Shown here: one piece after another, positions 55,502 to 64,000 of the stretch | How the letters are laid out: every line of letters begins with the position of its first letter | How positions within the stretch are numbered: position 1 is the stretch's first letter | Source of the DNA: Puccinia triticina | Lineage: Eukaryota; Basidiomycota; Pucciniomycetes; Pucciniales; Pucciniaceae | Reading direction: 5' to 3' | NCBI RefSeq assembly: GCF_026914185.1 | Contig: NC_070570.1 | Location: 2,170,001-2,234,000 of the forward strand | DNA: 64,000 nucleotides | The notes under the pieces: model-generated | Databases searched by the model: none | What the model was told of the DNA's origin: nothing | The model's input: only the letters and a program-made list of their open reading frames with translations | Made by a program: the position numbers and the translations under genes

Positions 55502-57227
55502 ATGAAATGGGAGATATATTTCTTGATTCTTTGTTTTTTGAAAATAATTTCTGCTACTGAAATGGAAGAGTTTCATCCTGGCCAACATCTTTCACAGCCT
55601 TCAACTGAATTGTCCCTGGGCATTACTCCAAATATTTGTCCAGATGATTTCAAGAATGGAAATAGCTGCACCAACAGGAACAAGTCTCTACCTATCCTTT
55701 TGAATTCAAGTGGGCATGATAAAACTATCAAAACAAGAGAAACTTTCCCTTTCACCTTTCATGAAGGCATTGTTGGAGATTCAGCAAGACATCACACTAA
55801 CAGTCAGTCCAAATTTTTGCCAGATGTTTCAGAAAGCCAGTTGGACAGAAGTTTACTTGTGAAAAATAATGTCAAATTCAAAAAGTCTTGTGGAAAGAAG
55901 GGATCAATGGAGACAGCTTTTGCTGAAATCAAAACTGATGAATCAAAATCAGAATCAGTCAGTCAGTTTTTTAAGCCCTTGTGTATAATTTCATATCCAT
56001 TGACAAAGGAAACCAAAATGATTGCCACAAAGGACTTCATTTCCACATTTGGTCAAGACCAAGCTACTTCTCCCATTGAAAAAAACATAGAATACTCTAT
56101 AAATTATTGATCCAGAAATCCACTGCCAGCCAATAAGCAATTTAGGAAACCAGAAAGCAAAGGCCACATCAATGGCGCATTGTGATCCAATGTCAGATTT
56201 TTATACAGAAAATCAAAATAATCCTGCACTAATAAGAGAAACATAAAAACCTGATTCTGTGAGAAAATTTGGAAGTCAAATAACTAAATCATTGGAATCT
56301 CCAGCCATCATGAAATATTCTCAGAAAACCAAGAGTAGATCTTATAAAATCAAATTTGTTGATAATATTCCAATGAAATCCCAGCCATCAGGAAAAATCA
56401 AATACTTAAAGAGAAAAAGTTCTCCACGCAATTCAGCAGGAAGGGAGGCTCTATGGGAGCAGAGAGAAGAAAATCTTGAAAGATCAATAAGTTACAAATT
56501 TGTTGGTCTGGAAAGGCCAAAAATTGGTTTGGAGAAATTGGAATTCAACAAGGATATTTTCAAAGGTGTAAATTTGCCCCAAAGCAAAGAAGAGCATGTA
56601 GAATATCTGTCTAGAATCATGAAATCAATCCCAAATCCAAAAAAAGGAAAATCATTTTTGAGTGAAAAGTCAATTCGAAAGGCATGTAGAATTCTGAAGA
56701 GAACACATTATGGATTAGGAGCAGAAGAGCTCCTACCTAAGATAAAGGTATTCATGAAGGATGTGGGGATATGGTTTGAACATTGGAAAAAACACACAAA
56801 TATTGATGTCAAGGACTTGAGGAATGATTTAGCTTTCCTTGGCCTTCATGATGTTTTTCCTGTTTTCTTGTTTTATGTTGAGATGGTTCTGAGAATCACC
56901 CCTTACAAGAAATACCCACAGTCTGAAGAGAAAATTGATTATGCAAAGGAAATGGAAAGTGCTGTAAATTTTTTCAAAGAATTCAAAACATACATTGAAG
57001 CACCATTTTCACAGGAAAAGCACCCATGGCAAAAAAGGAAGGAAGCAATCATTGCTGAGAGAAAACGGAATCAAAATAACGTACCAATCCCACTGTGGAA
57101 TCTTATAGAGGCCTGGATCAAAAGAGACAACATTAATCTTTGGAACCTTCTTAAAGATAAAAGTGATGAAAGAATTTCCAGACGTGCCAAGAATTTCTTC
57201 AATAATGTTTTTTTTTTATGGAAGTGA
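55502..57227 (+). pseudogene. broken copy of a secreted-protein gene (copy A)
   Basis: A signal peptide (MKWEIYFLILCFLKIISATE) opens a frame of 202 residues ending at 56110. After ~150 bases with stops a second frame, shifted by one, runs 56259-57227 (322 residues) and holds a charged, helical C-terminal region (SIRKACRILKRTHYGLGAEE, VGIWFEHWKKH). Copy B at 63618 joins the equivalents of ~55800 and ~56320 without the middle ~520 bases, and stays open. So copy A either carries an inserted or retained middle segment that broke the frame, or copy B lost it. Base composition is far more AT-rich than that of the housekeeping genes. No family recognised. Described as a pseudogene because no intron I could fit restores one frame. 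Confidence 0.65.
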
Positions 57228-57703
57228 AGGTTTGAAAGAGCAAATAGGAAAATAAAATAAAATGAGAAACTGATTATTTATTCCTCAAAGAGATTTCCCA
57301 AATTAAAATTCTCTAATCCCCTTTTGTACAATGGGTGCACTTAAATGTTTGGCATCCCATTTTGCTTTTTTTGAGGGCTAAGATGAGTCTATTGGGATCC
57401 TGTTTTTGGCTCAGATGGTTTTGGAGGGCTGATCAAAAGGATGATGAGCATTTTTTTCATCACAGAAAAAAGAAAAAAAGCTAAAAAATAATACATTCCT
57501 AGGTCAATTTTCAACTTCAATATTTTCTTCAGGAACATGGAATGAGCAGAGTGGGATGCAGAGGAACTTGACAGGAATTATTGTGAATGAAAATATTTGA
57601 ATATCTTTGTTTACAATAATCAAGATGTTGACCAAAGAAAAATTACAGAGATGCTTGTTTTTCTAATGTTAAACTTCTATCCAATGGCATTTAGAAAGTC
57701 CAT

Positions 57704-58050
57704 GTAGAGTGAGTAAAAGGAATAGTGCAGACAGGGGGAATCAGACCGGCATCTTCTCAATGCATGCTGGGTTGCTCTACCATTGAGTTATATCGACAGG
57801 TGTGAGGTGTACCAACATAAACTACCTCTACACACCCCCTGTACACCTACACCGGTGACAGAGCCCACTAATCCTCCCAGAGGCTCATCCCAGGTACACA
57901 GCTGCCTATAGCGCTGGGCGCATAGCCTGTAGAGTGAGTAAAAGGAATAGTGTTGACAGGGGGAATCAAACCCACATCTCCCTGATGCATGCTGAGTTGC
58001 TCTACCATTGCGCTATATCCACAGTTGTGAGGTGTACCAACCAACACTGG
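57704..58050 (-). repeat. two tRNA-derived repeat units (SINE-like)
   Basis: On the minus strand each unit contains a tRNA-like A box (TAGCGCAATGGTAGAGCA in the unit ending at 58020; TAACTCAATGGTAGAGCA in the other) and B box (GGTTTGATTCC; GGTCTGATTCC). Between them is an AGCATGCAT loop region, most like tRNA-Ala(AGC). Acceptor stems do not pair. Each unit is followed by CCTTTTACTCACTCTA (57705, 57930). So they are not functional tRNAs but a duplicated SINE-like repeat. Confidence 0.6.
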
Positions 58051-58264
58051 GTCAATACAATTCAATACAATATTGGGCCCAATTTTGTATTGAATCAATT
58101 GCCCTTACCATTAGCAGTAAGTTATAACATGCTTCTCTGCGACTGCTCTCTATTGTAACAAGGGTTTTCCCCCCTTTTTTTCTTTGGCTTTAAGTATTGA
58201 AACACCTTAAACACGCAATAAAGTCCTGTAACATGGATTATCCCAACACCCCCTGATTTTTACC

Positions 58265-58510
58265 CCTATTTTCATTGCTACATATCTTAAGTAGCAACAA
58301 AATAGGGGCAAAATATCTTTATGTACATATTTTTTGTTACCAGTAACAAGTAGCAAGACCTCAATGTAATCTAAATAATAATTGTAAATTGTAACTGCGC
58401 CCCAAAAAAATGGAGAATAGCTTACTAACAGTATACTCTGCCGTTACTGGTAACGGTAACGGTAACACATCAAAAATTGATATGTTACTGGTACAATACC
58501 ATTACTGGAA
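58265..58510. repeat. GTTAC/GTAAC-rich cluster
   Basis: Includes TTACCAGTAACAAGTAGCAA, GTTACTGGTAACGGTAACGG and TATGTTACTGGTACAATACC. Third member of the GTTAC family in the window. Confidence 0.6.
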
Positions 58511-60384
58511 TTGTATTGGCCCAGTGCTGTGCCAACATATACTACCTCTACATTCCATTATGATTGAATCAGCCAAGATTGAGGTTTTTACAAAAGGGGC
58601 TTTCAAACATGCTGTAGGTTCTGTTTCAGGAAATAAGCACTCCTGCAACCTAACCCGTAGGCTTACTACAAAGGGGGTTGCATTGCTTGCAACCCCCTGC
58701 AGTAAGGTCAACCAGAGGTGATGAATACAATATCATTCTCTGCTAACAATCCTATGTTGGCGGCGTGAGATTGATGACTCAGGGGAGCAAAATTCTTAAT
58801 TCTCACAAATTGAAAAGAATGCCATGATCCAAATTAGATGCGGTAAGAGCATCCACCCTTGTCTCTGTAAACCTGCTTGGTAAGGCAGATTTACAGGGTA
58901 TGTAAGGGATTTTACACCCCTGTACCCTCTTTAGAGCTCTTTAACAAATTAATCCTTAGGCAGCTCTCTAAACCTTGCTAGATTTACCATTGGCTACAGA
59001 GCCTCTGTAAGATCCACTCCCTGGCTGGGTGTTCGCTGGTTTGACATGTGTGGTCACCGCCGGGCCCCCTTTGGGGCGGCGTTCTCCCTTTGTGGGGTTT
59101 CCAGACTCCTTCTGGTCTGCGTGGGTAGTCCCGGGAGCTACTCTAGTAGGTCCCCAAGGCTAACCCATATGGGCTGAGGGTGAGGGGGGTCTTTCCTTCT
59201 CCTCCTTCTCTCTGTACTCAGGAGTGGGGGAGAAGCTGTTTTGGGAAGTGGTGCTTCCCTCTTACAGTGAGACCTGCCTCTTTAGGCAGTTGATCTCACG
59301 CGTTGGCGTGGATCACTCTTGAAAAGGCCGGAGCCCGCCGGGTGGGCGGGATCCCCAACTGGGTGGGCAGGTGGGGGCAAATTTTTTTTTCTTTGTGGTT
59401 TGGCGACGGCAAAAGGATGCTGATCCGGCAATGAGTCCTTGGCGCTGGGTCCTAGATCTTCTAGGTTCAGCTGCCGGGACCTTGGCGTTGATAGCCCCGC
59501 CGTGGTTGTTTGCCTGCAGCCGCAACACCTCCCTGGTTGCGCTACGTCGCCTGCACGCGCGCGTGTTGGGCTCACTGGTTGCCACTCCATGGAACGGCCC
59601 ACATCCGCTACGCTCCTGTAAGCTACCATGATTATAAGAGCATCTGCATCCGTGGCTAGATTAGCCTGGGCTAACTAGCTTGGATTACAATCAGAATAGG
59701 CCATTCCAATCGGCCATCCGCATGGGTGGGGATTAGCGGGTTAAGGCTGTCGGAGGTTATGAGTCCAGTTGAGGAGGTGTACGCACCTCTGGCCAGAGGG
59801 ATTGCTCTGTCAAACTCAGGTCACAAACAACAAAAAACAAACAAAAAAATAGATATTATATAAATAAATAAAATAAAAGAATATGTGTAAATTCTATGTA
59901 AAATGTCTCTTAGTTACGAGTTTGTTATAACGGATCTTATGATGTGTTATTAAATAGTTGTCTTATCTACAAAAACAAGATGTTCTTTCATCAAAATAAT
60001 TCACCTTCCTTATAAATACTGTGACGAATCCGTCTTGTTTTCCTTTTTCCTCAAGAGACTTATTTTGTTAGTTATATTCATCATCACAAGAACCATAAAA
60101 ATATAAATCTTCAATTCAGTTTTTTCGTCCAAAAGTCATAAGCGTGTGGTGTGTTCTTTACATGCTCCCCTTGAGGTGGTATGTACACCTCCCAGTTGGA
60201 GGACCTCTTCAAACGGAGGGTTGATCCATCTGGCCCATCAGGATGGGCGGGTACCCGTTTTTCCCTGCCCAAAAAAGGTGGAGCGGGTGTTCGAGGTACC
60301 TGCTGGCGGGTGCCGCCTGCTGGCGACATTTTTCTTCTTTTCTTTCACTATCAAAATGTGCAGTCTCATTTCTGAGCTCTCCTC

Positions 60385-60565
60385 AGCAAAAAAGCTTGGG
60401 TTGACCCGAGACCCGACCCGGACCCAACTACTTGTAAATGGGTTCGGGTTTGGGCAGTGTATTTACACTTTTGTCCCAGCCCGACCCGACCTGGTGTTCA
60501 TGTTGGGTCGGGTTTGGGCACCATTTTTCGACCCGAGCCCGACCCGTTTACACCCTTCTGGCAAG
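60385..60565. repeat. GACCCG/CGGGTC-rich element end
   Basis: Alternating GACCCGACCCG and GGGTCGGGTTTGGG motifs, ending GACCCGTTTACACCCTT. Read on the minus strand this starts AAGGGTGTAAACGGGTCGGG, which resembles the ends of some hAT-type elements. It lies 105 bases upstream of the ARP4 start. Confidence 0.5.
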
Positions 60566-60669
60566 ACTCGCTCGGCTCAGGGGGCAGGGACACCACCCAT
60601 CAGACAGCAGCCACCTCAAAATTTGCTTAGCCAGCGACCAGGGCGTTCCGGGCCGATTGAACCTGAAGG

Positions 60670-62702
60670 ATGCCGACATATGGCGGAGGTGAATCATGTC
60701 CTTCCTCCCATCGTCTCCTCGTCGGAGCTCTGACCGCTGACAAGACGCGTTTATTTCCCCCCATCCCACACAACATGACGGCCGACTCCAGACGAAGTGA
60801 GTGCAGTGGTGTTGGACATCGGCTCAAGCACTACTAGAGCAGGGTACGACCGCTCTCTAACGCAAAAAAGAACACCGAAAAAAAGGGAGCTTTCGTAGGA
60901 GACAGGCCAAACTAAGGTCGTTTATTGATTCCTCTAGCTATGCAGGCGAAGACACTCCGAAAGTGGTGATTCCTACATCCTACGGCTACATACCAGCGCG
61001 CGAACCCTCCGAAGGCTCCGAGAACCAAGCCAGCTACTATTTTGGCGACCATGGCCCGACCCTGTGGAGGGCGCAGATGGAGGTAGTGAATCCGTTGAAA
61101 GAGTCGATGGTCGAAGACTGGACGGCGGTCGAGAAGCTGATGAAGGTCGTCTTCGATCGCGAGATGAGGCTGGGTCTTGCAGGTAAAACACCACCATTCC
61201 AAAGACTCGAGCATGAATATTGACCATCTCTTGTCGTCTCAGGCGCCGAGCTGGAGCCAGACGAGAAACGCGGCATCCTCACTGAACACCCGCTCCTCGT
61301 CACCGAACCCTCGTGGAACTCGAAAGAGAACCGCGAGCGGATGATCGAGATGGCCTTCGAGGAGTTCGACACCCCTGCTTATTACTCGGTCGACCGATCT
61401 GTCATGGCTGCGTAAGAGGTCTTTTTCGGGTTTCGGCTCTTATTTTTTTGGACAAAGACGAAAGATCGCGTGCAATCCTCAGGCCTCATTCGTCATTCTC
61501 TCTCCCTTGTGAACTGTAGATTTGCGGCTGGGAAAGGCACAGCCGTGGTGGTTGATATCGGGGACGATCTGACGACAGTGACGCCGATCTGCGACGGCTT
61601 CGTACTTCGAAAAGGTAGGAACTTGAGCAGATTGCGGGCCGGATCAAAGCCTACGGATTGTGAATAACTGTCTTGCCAACTGCACAGGGATACACAAGTC
61701 GCCGATCGCGGGCAACACGCTCTCCTCGCTGTTACTTTTGACAACGGAAAGCCTGCTGCCGACGCCGGTCTATCCGCACTGCTTGATAGCCTCGAAAGCG
61801 CCCCAGGTGAGCGGGGTGGGCCATCCGGGCGGCGCGGCTGATACCGACGTCGCCATGGCCTCCGCCTCAAACGACCTCCCGCCGGGCGTCGTCCTTCGCG
61901 ACGACCGACTTCCCGGCAAAGAAGGCTCAAAAACGACGGAGAGCTTCATGCGCTACCAGAAGTTGAGGATCATGCATGACCTCAAAGAGTCGATCTGCGA
62001 GGTGTACCCCCGGACATGGGACGAAGAGTCAGCCCACCGCCCCTACTCACCTTACTTTTGATGAGGTCTGGGATCGTTAACTCGTGATGTGATTTTATTG
62101 CCGCCAGGACAGTATCGACGATGCCGGTTCGGCCGTTTGAGTTTCCGAGTGGCCAGATGCAGCAGTACGGGCGGGAGCGATGGGCGGTCCCGGAGGTGCT
62201 ATTCAACCCAGCAATGGCAGCGTGGCCGTTGGGAAAGCACGTTGGGGCGCGGCACGGGGGCGCGACGATCGGGTCGGCGGAGCCGCATCTGCCGCTGTCC
62301 CATCTGCTCCTCCAGGCGATCGCCGCCTCCGACATCGACCTCCAGCCGACTCTCAACGCGAACATCATCGTCACCGGCGCCAGTAGCTTGATTCCCGGCC
62401 TCCTCGAACGGCTCGAGTTCGACCTCCGCCACATCTCCCCTGCTTGTAAGTTCAAGGTCTCCGCCGCTGGCAATCTCGCCGAGCGCAAGTTCGGGAGTTG
62501 GTTGGGCGGCAGCATCCTTGCTAGTCTGGGCTCCTTTCATCAACTGTGGATCGGCAAAGACGAGGTATGCGATCTTTCTCTATCTATTTCATGCGAGTAT
62601 TGTTGATTGATTCTTTAAACCCTACCCAACCCCACTCTGTTGGAATAATGATGATAGTACAAGGAGCAGGGACGATCGGTCGTCCACCGGAGATGTAAAT
62701 AA
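60670..62702 (+). CDS. ARP4: actin-related protein 4 (chromatin complexes)
   Basis: Eight exons (60670-60688, 60792-60843, 60938-61182, 61243-61411, 61520-61614, 61688-62027, 62108-62564, 62658-62702) encode 473 residues. The start is a 19-base exon: only with it does the diagnostic N-terminus MPTYGGDEVSAVVLDIGS appear. Then come the phosphate-binding loop with TTRAGYAGEDTPKVVIPTSY, the KESMVEDW helix, LVTEPSWNSKENRERMIE (actin LLTEAPLNPK region), GTAVVVDIGDDLTTVTPI, and the C-terminus NANIIVTGASSLIPGLLERL, FGSWLGGSILASLGSF and KEQG. Arp4 is a nuclear subunit shared by NuA4, INO80 and SWR1, where it pairs with actin. Yeast Arp4 is 489 residues. The gene appears intact. Confidence 0.93.
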
Positions 62703-63617
62703 ACCACATCAAGCTTAATATCACTGAAGAAAGAAAAGGATAGGATGTATGTCTCTCTTCTGATCCGTGTTGGATTCCCCCCCATCTGTCCATACCACGT
62801 GTTCGCGAAAACACGATACCCGGCCTGGGGTCAAGCGTGACCCAGTGGCCCGCACGCTTCTCTAGTCCAAGAAATGGGTTTGACGAATCCGGGCAGTTTT
62901 CCGCACCCCGCCGACTGAGTCCTGGCCTTGGTGCTGGCCGCCACCGCATTGTGGCCGGGCAGGTGACAGCGAGTAAGAGCCCGGGCAGGACTCTGGAAAT
63001 CCTACTTAGCCCCTTGCAGACATCACTTTGGCCGCGGTGTTGCCACCAGGGAGGTGGTCCATTTGCACTACATGGAATGGTCCCTGTCCAGCCTGTGGTA
63101 ACTTCCTGCCCAAGTCGTTGGCCTGGTCTGTCAGGCGCTGAGCCGCTTGAAACACGCATGGAGATGTGTGTGCGGTCTTCGTTGCCTTAACTAAGTCTCT
63201 CTGTAATTGAAGGGGGGACACCGGAACTCCGGTCGGCGCTATGCGACCAGTGTTTTACCTGGGACTTGGCATTCGGCCATGTTGGACTTCATGTGCTCAG
63301 ATGCGCTTGACAAGACACCATATTACAATATTCGGAAGCTCATAATGTTTCTGGAATCTAGGGGAAGCAAGGCCAGAAGTTTCACATCTACACTGCAGGA
63401 ATCTGAGTGTTACATTGATTTTCAAGCTATCTGTACACTCCATTTGCCTTAATGTTTTTCTTGGGGGTATGTATGTCGTGTTGGTTCAACCGAGACTTCC
63501 ACCACTTTTCTTCACAACTTCGCCCGCCACACAACTGGTTTGATTGATTTTACGGACGATCTCATTTGATTTGAAGAAGAAAATCACTCCCTATTCTGGA
63601 TAGTCAGCTCAGCAAAA
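62703..63617. other. intergenic region with an orphan minus-strand frame
   Basis: At 63006-63221 on the minus strand a frame reads TAHTSPCVFQAAQRLTDQAN followed by HVVQMDHLPGGNTAAKV and a stop. Just beyond, another frame (to about 62850) contains HLPGHNAVAASTKARTQ. Neither has a convincing start or splice partner, but the HLPG-N-AA blocks resemble each other. Bases 63571-63617 match the upstream flank of copy A of the secreted-protein family. Confidence 0.35.
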
Positions 63618-64000
63618 ATGAAATGGGATATGCATGTTTTTCTTGTGTTTTTGGGAATAAATGCCGCTACTGCAATGGACTCGGAGGAATTTCATACTGT
63701 CACTGACCAACACCTTTTGCAACCTTCAACCGAATTCTCCTTGGGAACAACTCCAAATAATCATCGAAATGATTTCGAAAATGAAAATGGATACGCCAAC
63801 CTGTGGAAGAACAAGTCCCTAACTGTTCCTTCCGAGTCAAGCGGGCATGAGCAAGATATCAAAACAAGAGGAAAATCACCGGTCAATTTTATTGAAGGCC
63901 CTGTTGAAGATTCATCCAGGCATCTGACTAATAGATCTTCTAAGAAAACTGAAAATAGATCTTATGGAATCAAGGTTCTTGATAAGATTCCGTCACAATC
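63618..64000 (+). CDS. secreted-protein gene, copy B (partial, runs off the window)
   Basis: The ATG at 63618 opens a frame that is still open at the window end (127 codons). The signal peptide (MKWDMHVFLVFLGINAATAM) and the following blocks QPSTEFSLGTTPN, NKSLTVPSESSGH and RHLTN align with copy A at 55502. KTENRSYGIKVLDKIP aligns with the part of copy A after its broken middle. So copy B is a shorter paralogue with one continuous frame so far. Flanks just before the ATG are also conserved. Secreted, function unknown. The 3' end cannot be seen. Confidence 0.7.
   Translation, partial: MKWDMHVFLVFLGINAATAMDSEEFHTVTDQHLLQPSTEFSLGTTPNNHRNDFENENGYANLWKNKSLTVPSESSGHEQDIKTRGKSPVNFIEGPVEDSSRHLTNRSSKKTENRSYGIKVLDKIPSQ

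Larger units (their letters stand above)
57228..60384. other. repeat island, no supported gene
   Basis: Contains tRNA-derived repeats (57704-58050) and a GTTAC-rich cluster (58265-58510). A hairpin CTGTAAACCTGC/GCAGATTTACAG lies near 58866-58898, and GC-rich dispersed-repeat-like sequence at 58990-59640. Two AAGAGCATC motifs (58847, 59638) resemble the ends of MITE/SINE-type elements. Confidence 0.35.

Noticed and set aside
57954..58021. Functional tRNA gene
   Set aside because: A and B boxes are present, but the acceptor stem does not pair and a diverged second copy shares non-tRNA flanks, so a tRNA-derived repeat is more likely.
58990..59640. Possible rRNA fragment (GC-rich, GGGAGCTACTC-like motifs)
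   Set aside because: No recognisable 18S, 5.8S, 28S or 5S landmark sequence was found.
60775..60835. ATG at 60775 as the ARP4 start
   Set aside because: Its frame runs into a stop soon after and does not meet the VVLDIGS frame. The 19-base exon at 60670 restores the known N-terminus.

Overview
The window is nuclear DNA of a fungus, most likely a rust (Pucciniales, Basidiomycota). The evidence is a mixture of intron-rich housekeeping genes (introns of 48-150 nt, GT-AG, with CTAAC/CTGAC-like branch sites), fungal-type proteins (cytochrome-b5-fused delta-9 desaturase, alpha-arrestin with a PPxY motif, Reb1-like Myb factor) and small secreted proteins without a recognisable family, all embedded in repeat-rich, AT-rich DNA. 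The assignment to rusts is inference from gene style and repeat landscape; no species is claimed.

Layout. 0-6 kb: a terminal-inverted-repeat element, the TFIIA small subunit gene (minus), a tRNA-Leu(UAA) gene and a stearoyl-CoA (delta-9) desaturase gene (plus). 6-22 kb: a repeat island with tandem repeats, foldback elements, a solo LTR, GC-rich palindromic arrays, a 724-bp near-perfect palindrome and a graveyard of host-gene fragments (coiled-coil protein, longin-SNARE start, PEP carboxykinase pseudogene), all fragments on the minus strand and bracketed by two direct copies of a ~0.7-kb repeat. 22-30 kb: two candidate secreted proteins, a C2H2 zinc-finger gene (minus) and a divergently transcribed mitochondrial ferredoxin-NADP reductase (Arh1-type). 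30-37 kb: GTTAC-rich repeats, two neighbouring MITE-like elements and a Reb1/TTF-I-like Myb gene. 37-54 kb: a dense, GC-rich gene block with TYW2 (wybutosine synthesis), an APC-family permease, a 1748-residue alpha-arrestin, a candidate secreted protein, and the divergent pair HPM1/METTL18-like methyltransferase and BUD23. 54-60 kb: an AT-rich repeat island with a broken secreted-protein gene and tRNA-derived repeats. 60-64 kb: actin-related protein ARP4, then the start of a second, apparently open, copy of the broken secreted-protein gene, running off the window.

Functional themes. Several housekeeping genes act in chromatin, transcription and ribosome/tRNA maturation: TOA2 (RNA polymerase II initiation), ARP4 (NuA4/INO80/SWR1), Reb1-like (rDNA/Pol I termination or Pol II boundary), BUD23 (18S rRNA m7G), HPM1-like (protein histidine methylation, ribosomal protein in yeast) and TYW2 (tRNA-Phe position 37). 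The permease and the alpha-arrestin lie next to each other on the same strand, and arrestins of this class recruit ubiquitin ligases to permeases in yeast. Candidate secreted proteins sit at the edges of repeat islands, a typical place for candidate effector genes. All exon boundaries were worked out by reading splice sites and keeping the frame; each complete multi-exon model sums to a whole number of codons. Functions are by recognition of sequence motifs, without any database search.
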